DNA of 64,000 nt from PALSA-607 sp036501485. GTDB lineage: Bacteria > Actinomycetota > Actinomycetes > Acidothermales > Acidothermaceae. The notes under the pieces were generated by a model that had not been told where the DNA came from, searched no databases, and saw only the letters and a program-made list of their open reading frames with translations. Positions within the stretch are counted from its first letter, which is position 1; every line of letters starts with the position of its first letter. Below are positions 17,748-26,323 of this stretch, in pieces. A program made the position numbers and the translations under genes. The stretch is taken from NCBI GenBank assembly GCA_036501485.1, contig DASYAG010000093.1:4131-68130 (forward strand), written 5' to 3'.

Positions 17748-18752
17748 TCACTCGGCGACGATTTGCTCGTAGACGCGCAGGTAGTCGTCGACCATGCGAT
17801 CGGCCCCGAAGCGTGAGGCCGCGCGGGCACTGACCGCGCTGCGATCCAAACCGACCGTCTTCGAGACGGCCGCGACCGCGCTGTCGACGTCGTGCGCGAG
17901 AAAGCCGGTCACGCCCTCGTCGATGACTTCGGGCATCGACCCGCGTCGGTAGGCGATGACCGGAGTGCCGCATGCCATCGCCTCGACGACCGAAAGGCCG
18001 AACGGCTCGTCGAACGCGATTGGGTGAAGCAGTACGGCCGCTGATCCGAGTACGTCGGCGCGCTGCTGCGGACCGATCGAGCCGAGATAACGGATCTGGT
18101 CGCCGTCCACCTGCGGCTTGATCTGTTCGGCGAAGTAGCGCTCGTCCTGCACGATTCCACAGATCACTAGTCGGCGGTCGGCGAGCTTGGCGATGGTGAT
18201 CGCGTCGGCGGTGCCCTTGTCGGGGTGGATGCGGCCGAACACCACGAGGTCGTCGCCCGGTATGGCTCGAAACGGCAACTGCGCGAGGTCGACACCGTGA
18301 TAGATCGTCGCGATGTACTCGAGATCGGGGGAGCGATCGGCGTCCGAGATAGCGACGTAGTGCGAGCGCGCCCGCTTGTACGCGGGCAAGATGCCCGCAC
18401 CTGAGAATCCATGGATGGTGGTTACCATCGGGGCCGCGCAATGGGCTGCGAACGCGAGAGGCAGCCAGTCGAGTTGGTTGTGCACGAGGTCGAAGTTCTT
18501 CGATTCGGCCAAAACGTTGGCGACGTGCATCGCTTCCCAGATGCGGCCGTCCATCGACGGGTCTTCGGCGTACCCGTGCGGGCTGATGCCGCGCAGCTGC
18601 GCGTGAGTCTGCGAATCCAGCGTTGCGAACAAGGTCACGGCGACGCCTCGAGCGACCAGGCCCTCGGTGAGCAGGCTCGTCACGAGTTCCCACGGGCCGT
18701 AATGCACGGGCGGCGTGCGCCAGGCGATCGGTGCGAGCATCGCGACCTTCAC
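17748..18752 (-). CDS. GT4-family glycosyltransferase
   Basis: 334 residues from GTG at 18752; the longer open frame to 18842 lacks conserved sequence. N-terminal VKVAMLAPIAWRTPPVHYGPWE is typical of GT4 proteins with the G-P-W-E loop, followed by LVHNQLDW and IHGFSG. The donor domain has VVFGRIHPDKGTADAI and ends with HPIAFDEPFGLSVVEAMACGTPVIAYRRGSMPEVI, the E-x7-E signature and GMPE-like loop. Likely uses an NDP-hexose; the acceptor is unknown. Divergent from the GH44 gene, so it may share its promoter region. Confidence 0.85.
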   Translation of the reverse strand: MKVAMLAPIAWRTPPVHYGPWELVTSLLTEGLVARGVAVTLFATLDSQTHAQLRGISPHGYAEDPSMDGRIWEAMHVANVLAESKNFDLVHNQLDWLPLAFAAHCAAPMVTTIHGFSGAGILPAYKRARSHYVAISDADRSPDLEYIATIYHGVDLAQLPFRAIPGDDLVVFGRIHPDKGTADAITIAKLADRRLVICGIVQDERYFAEQIKPQVDGDQIRYLGSIGPQQRADVLGSAAVLLHPIAFDEPFGLSVVEAMACGTPVIAYRRGSMPEVIDEGVTGFLAHDVDSAVAAVSKTVGLDRSAVSARAASRFGADRMVDDYLRVYEQIVAE

Positions 18753-18877
18753 GCGTGACTGACCGGCCGCAGGCTCATGCCGGCATTGTTGCCGATGACG
18801 GCCAGGCTTTGGGCCGATGGGGGGAAATCGGTCGGAAGTCACCCAATCCGGGACGTCGTGGCTCTAGGCTCGTGCGC

Positions 18878-21412
18878 ATGTTGCGGATGGTGTCTCGGGC
18901 CGCGCTCGTAGTCGTTGTTGCGGCAGTCGCCGCGGCGCCAGCAGCAGCGCTGACCTCGGCCGCCGCGGCGACCGCAGGCCCAGCGCTCACCGTCGATGCG
19001 GCTGCCGGCCGGCACGCGATCAGCAGCGACGTCTATGGAATGAACTTCAGTGACGCAGCGCTGGCGACAGAGCTCGGTCTCACTGCTGACAGGTGGGGCG
19101 GTAACAGCACGAGCCGCTACAATTACACGAACAACACCCACAACACCGGCAGCGACTACTACTTCGAGAACATCGTCGACTCGACGTCGCTCGACTCGTT
19201 CGTGACGGCCGACCTCGCCCATGGCGACAATCCGGTGGTTACCGTGCCGGCGATGGGCTGGGTGTCGAAGACCTCGCCCACGTCACATCCGTTCGACTGC
19301 GGCTTCAAGGTTTCTGTCTATGGAGCGCAACAGTCGACTGATCCGTATGACTCGACCTGCGGTAACGGCAAGCACACCAACGGAACGCAGATCACTGGCA
19401 ACGCAGCATCCGATACCTCGGTGGCTGAGAACGGCGCGTTCGATCAGGCGATGGTCGCGCACCTGGTGTCAAAGTTCGGAACCGCGGCGGCGGGCGGCGT
19501 CAAGAGTTACGAGATCGACAACGAGCCGTCGCTGTGGAATAGCACACACATCGATGTGCATCCTGCGCCGTTGAGTTACGACGAGTTATGGACCAAGTCC
19601 CTAGCCGCCGCCCAGGGCATCAAGGCCGGCGACCCGACCGCGACAGTCGACGGGCCAGGCGATTGGGGCTGGTGCGCGTACTTCTATGCACCGGACGATC
19701 CGGGTGGCTGCGGACCTGGGCCGGACAAGCAGGCACACGGCAACCTGCCATTGGCCGCGTGGTACCTGCAGCAGTTCGCGGCCTATGACAAGGCGCACGG
19801 CCAACGGCTGCTCGACTACTTCGACGAGCACTTCTATCCGCAAGAGACCGGAGTCTCTCTTTCAACCGCGGGCGACGCCGCAACGCAGGCTCTGCGACTG
19901 CGATCGACGCGCGCGCTGTGGGATCCGACCTACACCGACGAGTCGTGGACCGCCGATCTCGGTCTTGGCTCGGTCGAGCTGATCCCGCGGATGAAGCAGT
20001 GGGTCGCTCAGTACTACCCGGGCACCAAGATCGCCATCAGTGAATACAACTGGGGCGGCCTTGAGTCGATGAACGGCGCTCTTGCAGAAGCTGACGTACT
20101 AGGGATTTTCGGCGCCCAGGGCGTCGATCGCGCACAGCTATGGTCGCCCCCAACGTCGTCTCAACCTGGCGCCTTTGCGTTTCGCATGTATCGCAACTAC
20201 GACGGCCACGGTTCGCGTTTCGGCGACGAGAGCGTTAGCGCGTCGAGTGCCGATCAAGGCCAGCTCTCGGTTTACGCCGCGCAGCGTTCGACCGACGGCG
20301 CGCTGACTGTGCAGGTCATCAACAAGACCGGTGGCGATCTGACTAGCACGCTCGCAGTGCACAACGCATCGACGTCCGCAGCTCAGGTATTCACTTACAG
20401 CCCAGCAAATCTGAACGCCATCGTGCAGCGGCCTGATGCCACCTTCACGTCGGGCTCCGCGTCACACACTTTCCCGGCTAATAGCATCACGTTGCTCGTG
20501 ATCCCAACCGACATCGCGGTGTCGCGACTCGGAGGAGCAAACCGCGACGTGACCGCGGCAGATGTTGCTCTTGCAGCATTCCCGACCGCGGGCTCGGCGA
20601 AGGCCGTTGTACTCGCACGCGACGATGTCTATGCCGACGGGCTGACGGGTTCGCCGCTGGCCAGTGCACTTGGTGGGCCGTTGTTGCTGACCAACCCGGC
20701 GGTTCTGTCTGCGGATGCGCGATCGGCGATCACCCATTCGCTCGCCGCAGGCGGCAAGATTTACTTGCTGGGCGGGACAACTGCCATTAGCGCGTCGACG
20801 GCGTCGACATTGACGGGGCTCGGCTACAGCGTCGTGCGCATCGGCGGTGCAGATCGTTACGCGACGGCCAGTCTCATCGCCGATCAGATCGCAGCGACCC
20901 ACAGTGTCAACCATATCTATCTGGCAACGGGACTGAACTTCCCCGACGCCGAGTCGGCGGCAGATGCGGCCGCCGTTACCAATGGCGTGGTGCTACTTAC
21001 TGACGGGACGTCGGTAGCGGCCGAGACCGCACAGTGGGAGAGCGCCCACCCAGGCATGACGGTTGCCGCGATTGGAGGGTCCGCAGCTGCCGCCGATCCT
21101 GCAGCCACGCCATTCGTGGGCACGGATCGTTATGCCACAGCGGCGAAGGTCGCCGCGAGCGTCTTGCCCAACCCTGCAGGTGTCGTGATTGCCACCGGCG
21201 CCAACTTCCCCGATGGGCTCGCCGGCGCCGCTTACGCAGCGCACTTCGGCTGGGCGATGGTGCTCGTGGCGCCAGGTTCGACGACACTCGACGCCGATCA
21301 GGCCACCTATCTCCACGCCGCATCGAGCACAGTGAGGACGCTGGTTACCGTCGGTCAGACGGCTGCCGTTCCGCCGGCCACCGTGAGCGCGGTCTTGTCG
21401 GGACTCGGCTAA
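18878..21412 (+). CDS. secreted GH44 glycoside hydrolase fused to cell-wall-binding repeats (CWB2)
   Basis: 844 residues from ATG at 18878 (the frame is open further upstream without conserved sequence). Residues 1-32 are a signal peptide. Residues about 35-470 are a GH44 catalytic domain: DRWGGNSTSRYNY, VTVPAMGWV, YEIDNEPSLW (acid/base Glu near residue 216) and IAISEYNWGG (nucleophile Glu near 389). GH44 enzymes are endoglucanases/xyloglucanases. A beta-sandwich module follows, then from about 546 three CWB2 repeats (VSRLGGANRDVTAADVAL, VRIGGADRYATASLIA, FVGTDRYATAAKVA), which in other bacteria attach proteins to the cell wall. Surface-anchored plant-polysaccharide degradation is likely. Confidence 0.9.
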   Translation: MLRMVSRAALVVVVAAVAAAPAAALTSAAAATAGPALTVDAAAGRHAISSDVYGMNFSDAALATELGLTADRWGGNSTSRYNYTNNTHNTGSDYYFENIVDSTSLDSFVTADLAHGDNPVVTVPAMGWVSKTSPTSHPFDCGFKVSVYGAQQSTDPYDSTCGNGKHTNGTQITGNAASDTSVAENGAFDQAMVAHLVSKFGTAAAGGVKSYEIDNEPSLWNSTHIDVHPAPLSYDELWTKSLAAAQGIKAGDPTATVDGPGDWGWCAYFYAPDDPGGCGPGPDKQAHGNLPLAAWYLQQFAAYDKAHGQRLLDYFDEHFYPQETGVSLSTAGDAATQALRLRSTRALWDPTYTDESWTADLGLGSVELIPRMKQWVAQYYPGTKIAISEYNWGGLESMNGALAEADVLGIFGAQGVDRAQLWSPPTSSQPGAFAFRMYRNYDGHGSRFGDESVSASSADQGQLSVYAAQRSTDGALTVQVINKTGGDLTSTLAVHNASTSAAQVFTYSPANLNAIVQRPDATFTSGSASHTFPANSITLLVIPTDIAVSRLGGANRDVTAADVALAAFPTAGSAKAVVLARDDVYADGLTGSPLASALGGPLLLTNPAVLSADARSAITHSLAAGGKIYLLGGTTAISASTASTLTGLGYSVVRIGGADRYATASLIADQIAATHSVNHIYLATGLNFPDAESAADAAAVTNGVVLLTDGTSVAAETAQWESAHPGMTVAAIGGSAAAADPAATPFVGTDRYATAAKVAASVLPNPAGVVIATGANFPDGLAGAAYAAHFGWAMVLVAPGSTTLDADQATYLHAASSTVRTLVTVGQTAAVPPATVSAVLSGLG

Positions 21413-21450
21413 ATCTCGGTGAGCTGACCTGCCCTGGCAAGATCGGGTGT

Positions 21451-22158
21451 GTGACCGAGCTCCCGACCGCGAGTACGCATCTGCTGTCTGTCGCGGGTGT
21501 GGTCGATGTGGGTCCACGGATGCGTCGCATCACCGTCACCGGCGACGCGTTGGCGAACTTCGCCCCGCTGCCCGGCCAAGACGTCGTGGTGCACGTTAGT
21601 GATGGTCACGGCAGCGGAGTCAGTCGTCGCTACACGATCCGCAATCTCGATACCGCGACCCGCCGGCTCGACCTCGATGTCGTGATGCACGGTCACGGGC
21701 CCGGCGCCACGTGGGCGGCCTCGGTTGCGACTGGCGACGACATCGAAGTCTTCGGCCCGCGTGGCAAAGTGCTCCTCGCGCAGGTTCGATGGCAACTGTT
21801 TGTCGGCGATGAATCCGCGATCCCAGCGATTGCCGAGATGATCAGGGCGCTACCAGCCGGGACGACGGTAGTGGCCGTTATCGAAGTCACTGAGGTTGAT
21901 GACGAGCAGCCGATCACTGCAGCCGGACCGGTCGACGTCCGGTGGCTGCATCGCCTCGAGACCCCGGCGGGGGAGTCGGAGCTGCTCGATCGGGCGGTTG
22001 CCGCGATCGAGATACCGGACGTCGAACGGCACGCGTATCTGTTCGGCGAGAGTCGGACAGTGCGACGGCTTAGAGACGACTTAGGCGCCCGCGGGTTACA
22101 CCCGCACGAGATTTCGGCGAAGGGGTACTGGAATCTCGGCCGCCGCAGCGGTCACTGA
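21451..22158 (+). CDS. siderophore-interacting protein (FAD-dependent ferric-siderophore reductase family)
   Basis: 235 residues from GTG at 21451. An FAD-binding barrel holds VSRRYTIRNLD (the R-x-Y-T/S flavin motif) and HGHGPGATWAASV (diphosphate-binding GPG/GxW), followed by an NAD(P)H-binding domain with LFVGDESAIPAIAEMI (the family GDETAxPA signature) and a C-terminal AYLFGES, then HEISAKGYWNLGR, where the KGYW motif is diagnostic. These proteins reduce Fe(III)-siderophores in the cytosol to release iron. No iron box was recognised upstream. The stop overlaps the convergent ACT-protein gene by seven bases. Confidence 0.92.
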   Translation: MTELPTASTHLLSVAGVVDVGPRMRRITVTGDALANFAPLPGQDVVVHVSDGHGSGVSRRYTIRNLDTATRRLDLDVVMHGHGPGATWAASVATGDDIEVFGPRGKVLLAQVRWQLFVGDESAIPAIAEMIRALPAGTTVVAVIEVTEVDDEQPITAAGPVDVRWLHRLETPAGESELLDRAVAAIEIPDVERHAYLFGESRTVRRLRDDLGARGLHPHEISAKGYWNLGRRSGH

Positions 22159-22799
22159 CTGATCGGTGCTGCCGTTCCCGCGATTACGGTGTCGATGGTG
22201 GTCATGAGTTGCTGAAGTCGCAGGATCTCCGTGTCGTGGAACGGCATCTCGTCATTGCGGCCGATCAAGACCACGCCAGAATCTTGAATCGGTGCAGTGG
22301 CCAACGTCGCCCGCGCGCCTTCGGGCAACGTGAACATGCCCGCGTCGGCCAGCCGGCTCGACCGCATCGGCACCCGACCGGCCCATCCGACGTCGGGCGC
22401 CGACGGTGTCCTCGCCCGCGGGAATGCCTGCCCCGCCTCGAAACTGACCGACCAATCGGCGTCAAGCAATCGCGGTGCAGCGTGCGTGATGATCGTCAAC
22501 GCGTGGTGAGGCTCCTTCACGACCGCCTGCACGACGGCGAGCTCAGGCAAGTGATCCCTGGTTATGCCCGCACGGCGAATCCCGAGAACCGTGAAAACGC
22601 CGCCCGCCCGCAGCTCGTTGGCCAGCGCCTCGACCTGCCCGGAGTCGCAGTCGAGCAGGAATTGGTCGACGGCCTCGGTCATCTTTCCGCCGAGGACGTC
22701 GACCTCCCTGACGTCGATAGAGCGCGATGCAATGAGCGCCGTGAGCTGCGCGAGCGCGCCGGGCCGGTCGGGCAGCGCCAGGCGGAACGAAAACAACAC
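22152..22799 (-). CDS. ACT-domain protein with C-terminal GAF-like region
   Basis: 215 residues from GTG at 22799, with AGGAGG eight bases upstream. Residues 1-75 form an ACT domain (FSFRLALPDRPGALAQLTALIASRSIDVREVDV), which normally binds amino acids. The remaining 140 residues (APRLLDADWSVSF, then GARATLATAPIQDSGVVLIGRND) resemble a degenerate GAF sensor domain. It is likely a small-molecule-responsive regulator without a DNA-binding domain; the ligand is unknown. Immediately upstream lies a cluster of CTAG-containing palindromes. Confidence 0.75.
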   Translation of the reverse strand: MLFSFRLALPDRPGALAQLTALIASRSIDVREVDVLGGKMTEAVDQFLLDCDSGQVEALANELRAGGVFTVLGIRRAGITRDHLPELAVVQAVVKEPHHALTIITHAAPRLLDADWSVSFEAGQAFPRARTPSAPDVGWAGRVPMRSSRLADAGMFTLPEGARATLATAPIQDSGVVLIGRNDEMPFHDTEILRLQQLMTTIDTVIAGTAAPISQ

Positions 22800-22810
22800 G
22801 AGAAGAGCCT

Positions 22811-22846
22811 CCTAGGCCTAGGAAGCTTGCGCACCCTAGGTCCTAG
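22811..22846. promoter_or_regulatory. cluster of CCTAGG palindromes before the ACT gene
   Basis: CCTAGG occurs at 22811-22816, 22817-22822 and 22835-22840, and CCTAG at 22842-22846: four CTAG tetranucleotides in 36 bases, in a genome context where CTAG is otherwise scarce. A GTGCC-ttc-GGCAC hairpin follows at 22846-22858. The cluster overlaps the ribosome-binding region and is a candidate operator. Confidence 0.4.
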
Positions 22847-22905
22847 TGCCTTCGGCACGGTACGTGTCCGCGCTGTTACAGGCGAATCAAAATCACGTCA
22901 CGATG

Positions 22906-23238
22906 TCAGCCGGTCCAGACCGGCCGCAGCTCCATGACTCCTCGCGTCGCGAACGGGTGGGCTGCGGCGACCTCGATCGCTTCCGCCATATCGCGGCATT
23001 CGAGCAGGTCAAAGCCGCCGAGGATCTCCTTCGTCTCCAGGAACGGCCCGTCGGTGACCAGCACCTTGCCGCCGCGTACCCGCACCGCGGCCGCCAGGCC
23101 TTCGGGGGCGAGCCGGTCGCCGGCCACTCGCAACCCGCGGGCGCCCATGGCGTCGACCCACTCGTCGATGTCGCCCTCGGGACCAGGCGGCGGCGTGACT
23201 GGGGCGGTGTCGTTGCATACGAGCATCAGGAATTGCAT
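22906..23238 (-). CDS. YCII-related (DGPF-domain) protein
   Basis: 110 residues. MQFLMLVCNDTAP at the start, VTDGPFLETKEILGGFDLLEC in the middle (the DGPF motif that names the family) and MELRPVW at the end match YCII-related proteins, small ferredoxin-like-fold proteins often encoded beside ECF sigma factors or methyltransferases. Their enzymatic role is mostly unproven. The gene is divergent from the methyltransferase gene. Confidence 0.88.
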   Translation of the reverse strand: MQFLMLVCNDTAPVTPPPGPEGDIDEWVDAMGARGLRVAGDRLAPEGLAAAVRVRGGKVLVTDGPFLETKEILGGFDLLECRDMAEAIEVAAAHPFATRGVMELRPVWTG

Positions 23239-23320
23239 GACGTGTACTCCTCGTTGGCAGGTTGGTCCATCGTCTCCCGACGAGCCCGGTCAACCGAATT
23301 CGACGTTTCGACGGAGACCA

Positions 23321-24121
23321 ATGTTTGGTTACAACGCGGCGACGCTCTACGGTCGGCCGGTGAGCTTCGAAGTCGGTGCCGACGCCTACGGCCGGTTCAT
23401 GGGCCGCTACTCCCAACCCCTCGCTGTCACGTTCGTGCAGCATGCCCGGGTGGCGCCAGGTGCCAGGGCGCTGGATGTGGGTTGTGGCACCGGCGCACTC
23501 ACGGCGGAGCTGGTGCCGCTGCTCGGAGCGGGAGCTGTATCGGCGGTCGACCCCTCGGAGCCATTTGTCGTGGCGATGCGGTCGCGCTTTCCCGACGTTG
23601 ATGTGCGGCACTCAACCGCGGAACGGCTGCCCTACCCAGACGACAGCTTCGACTACGCCCTCGCTTCGTTGGTCGTGAGTTTCATGTCGGATCCGGTGGC
23701 GGGCCTCGCTGAGATGGCGAGAGTCGTTCGGCCTGGCGGTCTGGTGGGCGCGACGGTCTGGGACCACGCCGGGACGACGGGTCCGCTCGCCCCATTTTGG
23801 GGCGCCGTCAAAGACCTCGATCCGGAAGCCCACGATGAATCCGCACTCGCCGGCGTTCGTGAGGGTCACCTGGCCCAGCTCTTCGAGGCCGCCGGCTTGC
23901 GCGACCTCGACTCGACGACGTTGACGGTTCACCTGGCCCTTGCCGACTTCAACGACTGGTGGGACCCCTACCTGCTTGGAGTGGGTCCGCCCGGCGATTA
24001 CGTCGCCCGTCTTGATGATGTCGGGCGCGAGCGGCTGAAGGCTCGGTGCGCACAGCTGTTCCCGCACAGTGGGCCGTTCGAGGTCACCGCGTCTGCATGG
24101 ACCGTGCTCGGCCGCGCTTAA
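23321..24121 (+). CDS. class I SAM-dependent methyltransferase
   Basis: 266 residues from ATG at 23321 (GGAG four bases upstream); homologues usually start at the equivalent of the GTG at 23360 (VSFEVGADAYGRFMGRYS), so that is an alternative. Motif I is ALDVGCGTGALTAEL, motif II includes AVDPSEPFV, and the ubiE-like LPYPDDSFDYALASLVVSFM and EMARVVRPGGLVGATVWD blocks follow. The Rossmann fold and SAM pocket are clear, but the methyl acceptor cannot be told. The apparent N-terminal extension back to 22934 overlaps the YCII gene and is rejected. Confidence 0.88.
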   Translation: MFGYNAATLYGRPVSFEVGADAYGRFMGRYSQPLAVTFVQHARVAPGARALDVGCGTGALTAELVPLLGAGAVSAVDPSEPFVVAMRSRFPDVDVRHSTAERLPYPDDSFDYALASLVVSFMSDPVAGLAEMARVVRPGGLVGATVWDHAGTTGPLAPFWGAVKDLDPEAHDESALAGVREGHLAQLFEAAGLRDLDSTTLTVHLALADFNDWWDPYLLGVGPPGDYVARLDDVGRERLKARCAQLFPHSGPFEVTASAWTVLGRA

Positions 24122-24130
24122 GATGCAGGC

Positions 24131-24664
24131 ATGTCACTCGAGCGTGGTACCCCACCGGACCCATTCGACGTCCTGCCTTCGAAGCCCTGGTTTCGCTTGG
24201 ATAGTGACGATGTCGCCAACGGTGCGCCGCTGGCGCTGACGTTCGTGCACGGCAGCGCCGGAGGTGAGAACCTCAGTCCGCAACTGCGCTGGTCGGGCTT
24301 TCCTGACCAGACGAAGTCGTTCGCGGTGACGTGCTACGACCCTGACGCACCGACGCAAAGCGGCTTCTGGCACTGGGTGCTCTTGAACATTCCGGCCGAT
24401 GTGACTGAACTCCCGCGCGGTGCTGGTAGCCCGGGCGAGCTTCCAGACGGCGCCTTCCACGTCGCCGGAGACATGGGCACCAAGGCCTACGCCGGAGCGG
24501 CGCCCCCGCCCGGTGATCGCCCGCACCGCTACGTTTTCGCGGTCCACGCACTCGACGTCGACAAGCTCGACGTTGACGACTCGGTGAGCGCGGCGGTCGT
24601 CGGCTTCAACCTCGCGTTCCACACGCTGGCCCGAGGCGCGCTGCGTCCGACATACCAACGCTAG
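24131..24664 (+). CDS. YbhB/YbcL family PEBP (Raf kinase inhibitor-like) protein
   Basis: 177 residues. The PEBP signature blocks are present: FVHGSAGGENLSPQLRW, FAVTCYDPDAPTQSGFWHWVLLNIP (the D-P-D-A-P ligand pocket and H) and a C-terminal PHRYVFAVHALDV. Bacterial PEBPs bind phosphorylated or carboxylate ligands in a conserved anion site; the cellular role in actinobacteria is unknown. It begins 9 bases after the methyltransferase stop. Confidence 0.92.
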   Translation: MSLERGTPPDPFDVLPSKPWFRLDSDDVANGAPLALTFVHGSAGGENLSPQLRWSGFPDQTKSFAVTCYDPDAPTQSGFWHWVLLNIPADVTELPRGAGSPGELPDGAFHVAGDMGTKAYAGAAPPPGDRPHRYVFAVHALDVDKLDVDDSVSAAVVGFNLAFHTLARGALRPTYQR

Positions 24665-24672
24665 CGCCCGCC

Positions 24673-25266
24673 CTACGAGCGCTGGGACCCATCTCGACGG
24701 AATCGGATTCGTCGGAGCGGACGACCCGTATCGAGCGACCCAGCCTTATCCGCTCGGCGCAAACGGCCTCGTGCGCGCGGCAAGAGTAGGGCGATGCGCT
24801 TCTCGGCGATCGCCTGCGTCTGCATGCTCAGCCACCAACACAACGCAGCTAGTGGCAACTCGATGAATACGGCGAAGGCGATCGATACAGGTAGCTGGCG
24901 ACGGCGCGCCGTCAGTACGTCGAACCACGCGTCGACTATTAACAGGGTGCCGGCCGACGTTGCGGCGACGGACAAGTTGCGCGATCGGCGTAGCGCGAAG
25001 TACGCGGTAGCAGCGAGTGCGATGAGCAACATGACGTCGAAACCGGCCCACGCGAAGTCATAGTGCCGTGACAGTTGTCGCGACGGGAGCACCGTTGCCA
25101 GGAAGATGATCCACGGGATCAGCAGCAGCGAGAGCACCGCGAACAGTGGCCCCGCGATTCGGATCAGCCAGTGGTCGTCGATCAGCACTTCGTTGCCGAG
25201 TTCCGGCGCCGGGGGCACCAGCTCGTCGACCCGCTCGGCGGCACGCACCCACCGGCGAAAAATCAT
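24673..25266 (-). CDS. four-helix integral membrane protein of unknown function
   Basis: 197 residues from ATG at 25266 (an in-frame ATG at 25278 is also possible). A soluble N-terminus of about 37 residues precedes four hydrophobic segments (GPLFAVLSLLLIPWIIFL, AWAGFDVMLLIALAATAYFAL, AATSAGTLLIVDAWFDVLT, VSIAFAVFIELPLAALCWWL) and a strongly basic C-terminal tail. DVMLLIALAATAY with AWFDV is common in uncharacterised actinobacterial membrane proteins. It is downstream of and codirectional with PPK2. Confidence 0.7.
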   Translation of the reverse strand: MIFRRWVRAAERVDELVPPAPELGNEVLIDDHWLIRIAGPLFAVLSLLLIPWIIFLATVLPSRQLSRHYDFAWAGFDVMLLIALAATAYFALRRSRNLSVAATSAGTLLIVDAWFDVLTARRRQLPVSIAFAVFIELPLAALCWWLSMQTQAIAEKRIALLLPRARGRLRRADKAGSLDTGRPLRRIRFRRDGSQRS

Positions 25267-25296
25267 GCGCTGCTCCACCGGCGAAAGATCATCGCA

Positions 25297-26223
25297 TTAC
25301 CGGTTCGGAGCTTCCGCCAACAGCTGCTTCTTGATCTGCAGCATTTTCTCGTGTGTCTGCGGATCGACCTTCGGATACTTCGGATCGATGTCCATCAACG
25401 CATCGAGGATGGTCCATGACGCGGCGAGTCTGGCGAACCATTTGTGGTCAGCCGGTATCACATGCCACGGCGCGTACGACGTGCTCGTCGCGCTCAACAT
25501 CTCTTCGTAGGCCTTCTGGTAGTCGTCCCAGCGCTCGCGTTCCAAGGCATCGGCAACGTCGAACTTCCAGTTCTTGTCAGGCTCATCGATCCGATCGAGG
25601 AAACGGCGTCGCTGCTCCTCTTTTGAGAGGTTCAAGAACAGCTTCACGATCCGCACACCGTTGTCTGAGAGGTATCTTTCCCAGTCGTTGATCTCGCGGA
25701 AGCGACGCTTCCAGATATCAGACTTGGCACCTGGGAGGTGCTCGTTCCCTAGCAGTTCAGGGTGCACGCGGACGACCAGCACTTCCTCGTAGTGCGAGCG
25801 GTTGAAGATGCCGATCGAGCCGCGTGGCGGCAGTTGCAGCTGGTAGCGCCACAGGTAGTCGTGCTGGAGTTCGATCAGCGACGGCACCTTGAACGGATGG
25901 ACGCTTACGCCCTGCGGATTCACACCGCTGAGCACGTGCTTGATGGTGCCGTCCTTGCCCGCGGCATCCATCGCCTGCAGGATCACCAGCACCGCGTAGG
26001 TGCTCTGCGCCGCGAGCCGGGCCTGGTATTCACCGAGCTGTCGCACACCCTCGGCCAGTGCCACCCCGGCGTCCGCCCTGGTGACGAACTGGTCCCGATA
26101 TCCCGGATCGAAATCCTTGGAGTCGTCGCCGAGCCGCACGGCCGCGCGAGGTTTGACCCGAAACGGCGCGATGCGCTTACGTAGGTCGGCGTGACTGACG
26201 GGGGTCGACGCTGTGTTCTCCAT
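25297..26223 (-). CDS. ppk2: polyphosphate kinase 2 family protein
   Basis: 308 residues from ATG at 26223 (GTG at 26259 possible). The PPK2 core is clear: VLVILQAMDAAGKDGTIKHVL (Walker A, G-x-D/K-D-G), the IGIFNRSHYEEVLVVRVHPE block with the catalytic R and Walker B region, and VKLFLNLSKEEQRRRFLDRID in the lid. The single-domain length of about 300 fits class I/III enzymes that phosphorylate nucleoside di- or monophosphates with polyphosphate, or the reverse. Substrate class was not resolved. Divergent from the alpha/beta-hydrolase gene. Confidence 0.93.
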   Translation of the reverse strand: MENTASTPVSHADLRKRIAPFRVKPRAAVRLGDDSKDFDPGYRDQFVTRADAGVALAEGVRQLGEYQARLAAQSTYAVLVILQAMDAAGKDGTIKHVLSGVNPQGVSVHPFKVPSLIELQHDYLWRYQLQLPPRGSIGIFNRSHYEEVLVVRVHPELLGNEHLPGAKSDIWKRRFREINDWERYLSDNGVRIVKLFLNLSKEEQRRRFLDRIDEPDKNWKFDVADALERERWDDYQKAYEEMLSATSTSYAPWHVIPADHKWFARLAASWTILDALMDIDPKYPKVDPQTHEKMLQIKKQLLAEAPNR

Positions 26224-26323
26224 CACCGCATCATGCCGGGTCTGAACCGGGAACGTCACGGCAAACGAACTCGCGGCACACTGGACACGGCAAGTTTCGC
26301 CCGCTGACGGAAGGATCTGGCGC

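Noticed and set aside
22934..23320. Methyltransferase with a 129-residue N-terminal extension
   Set aside because: It is antisense to the YCII gene and shows Ser/Arg-rich shadow composition.
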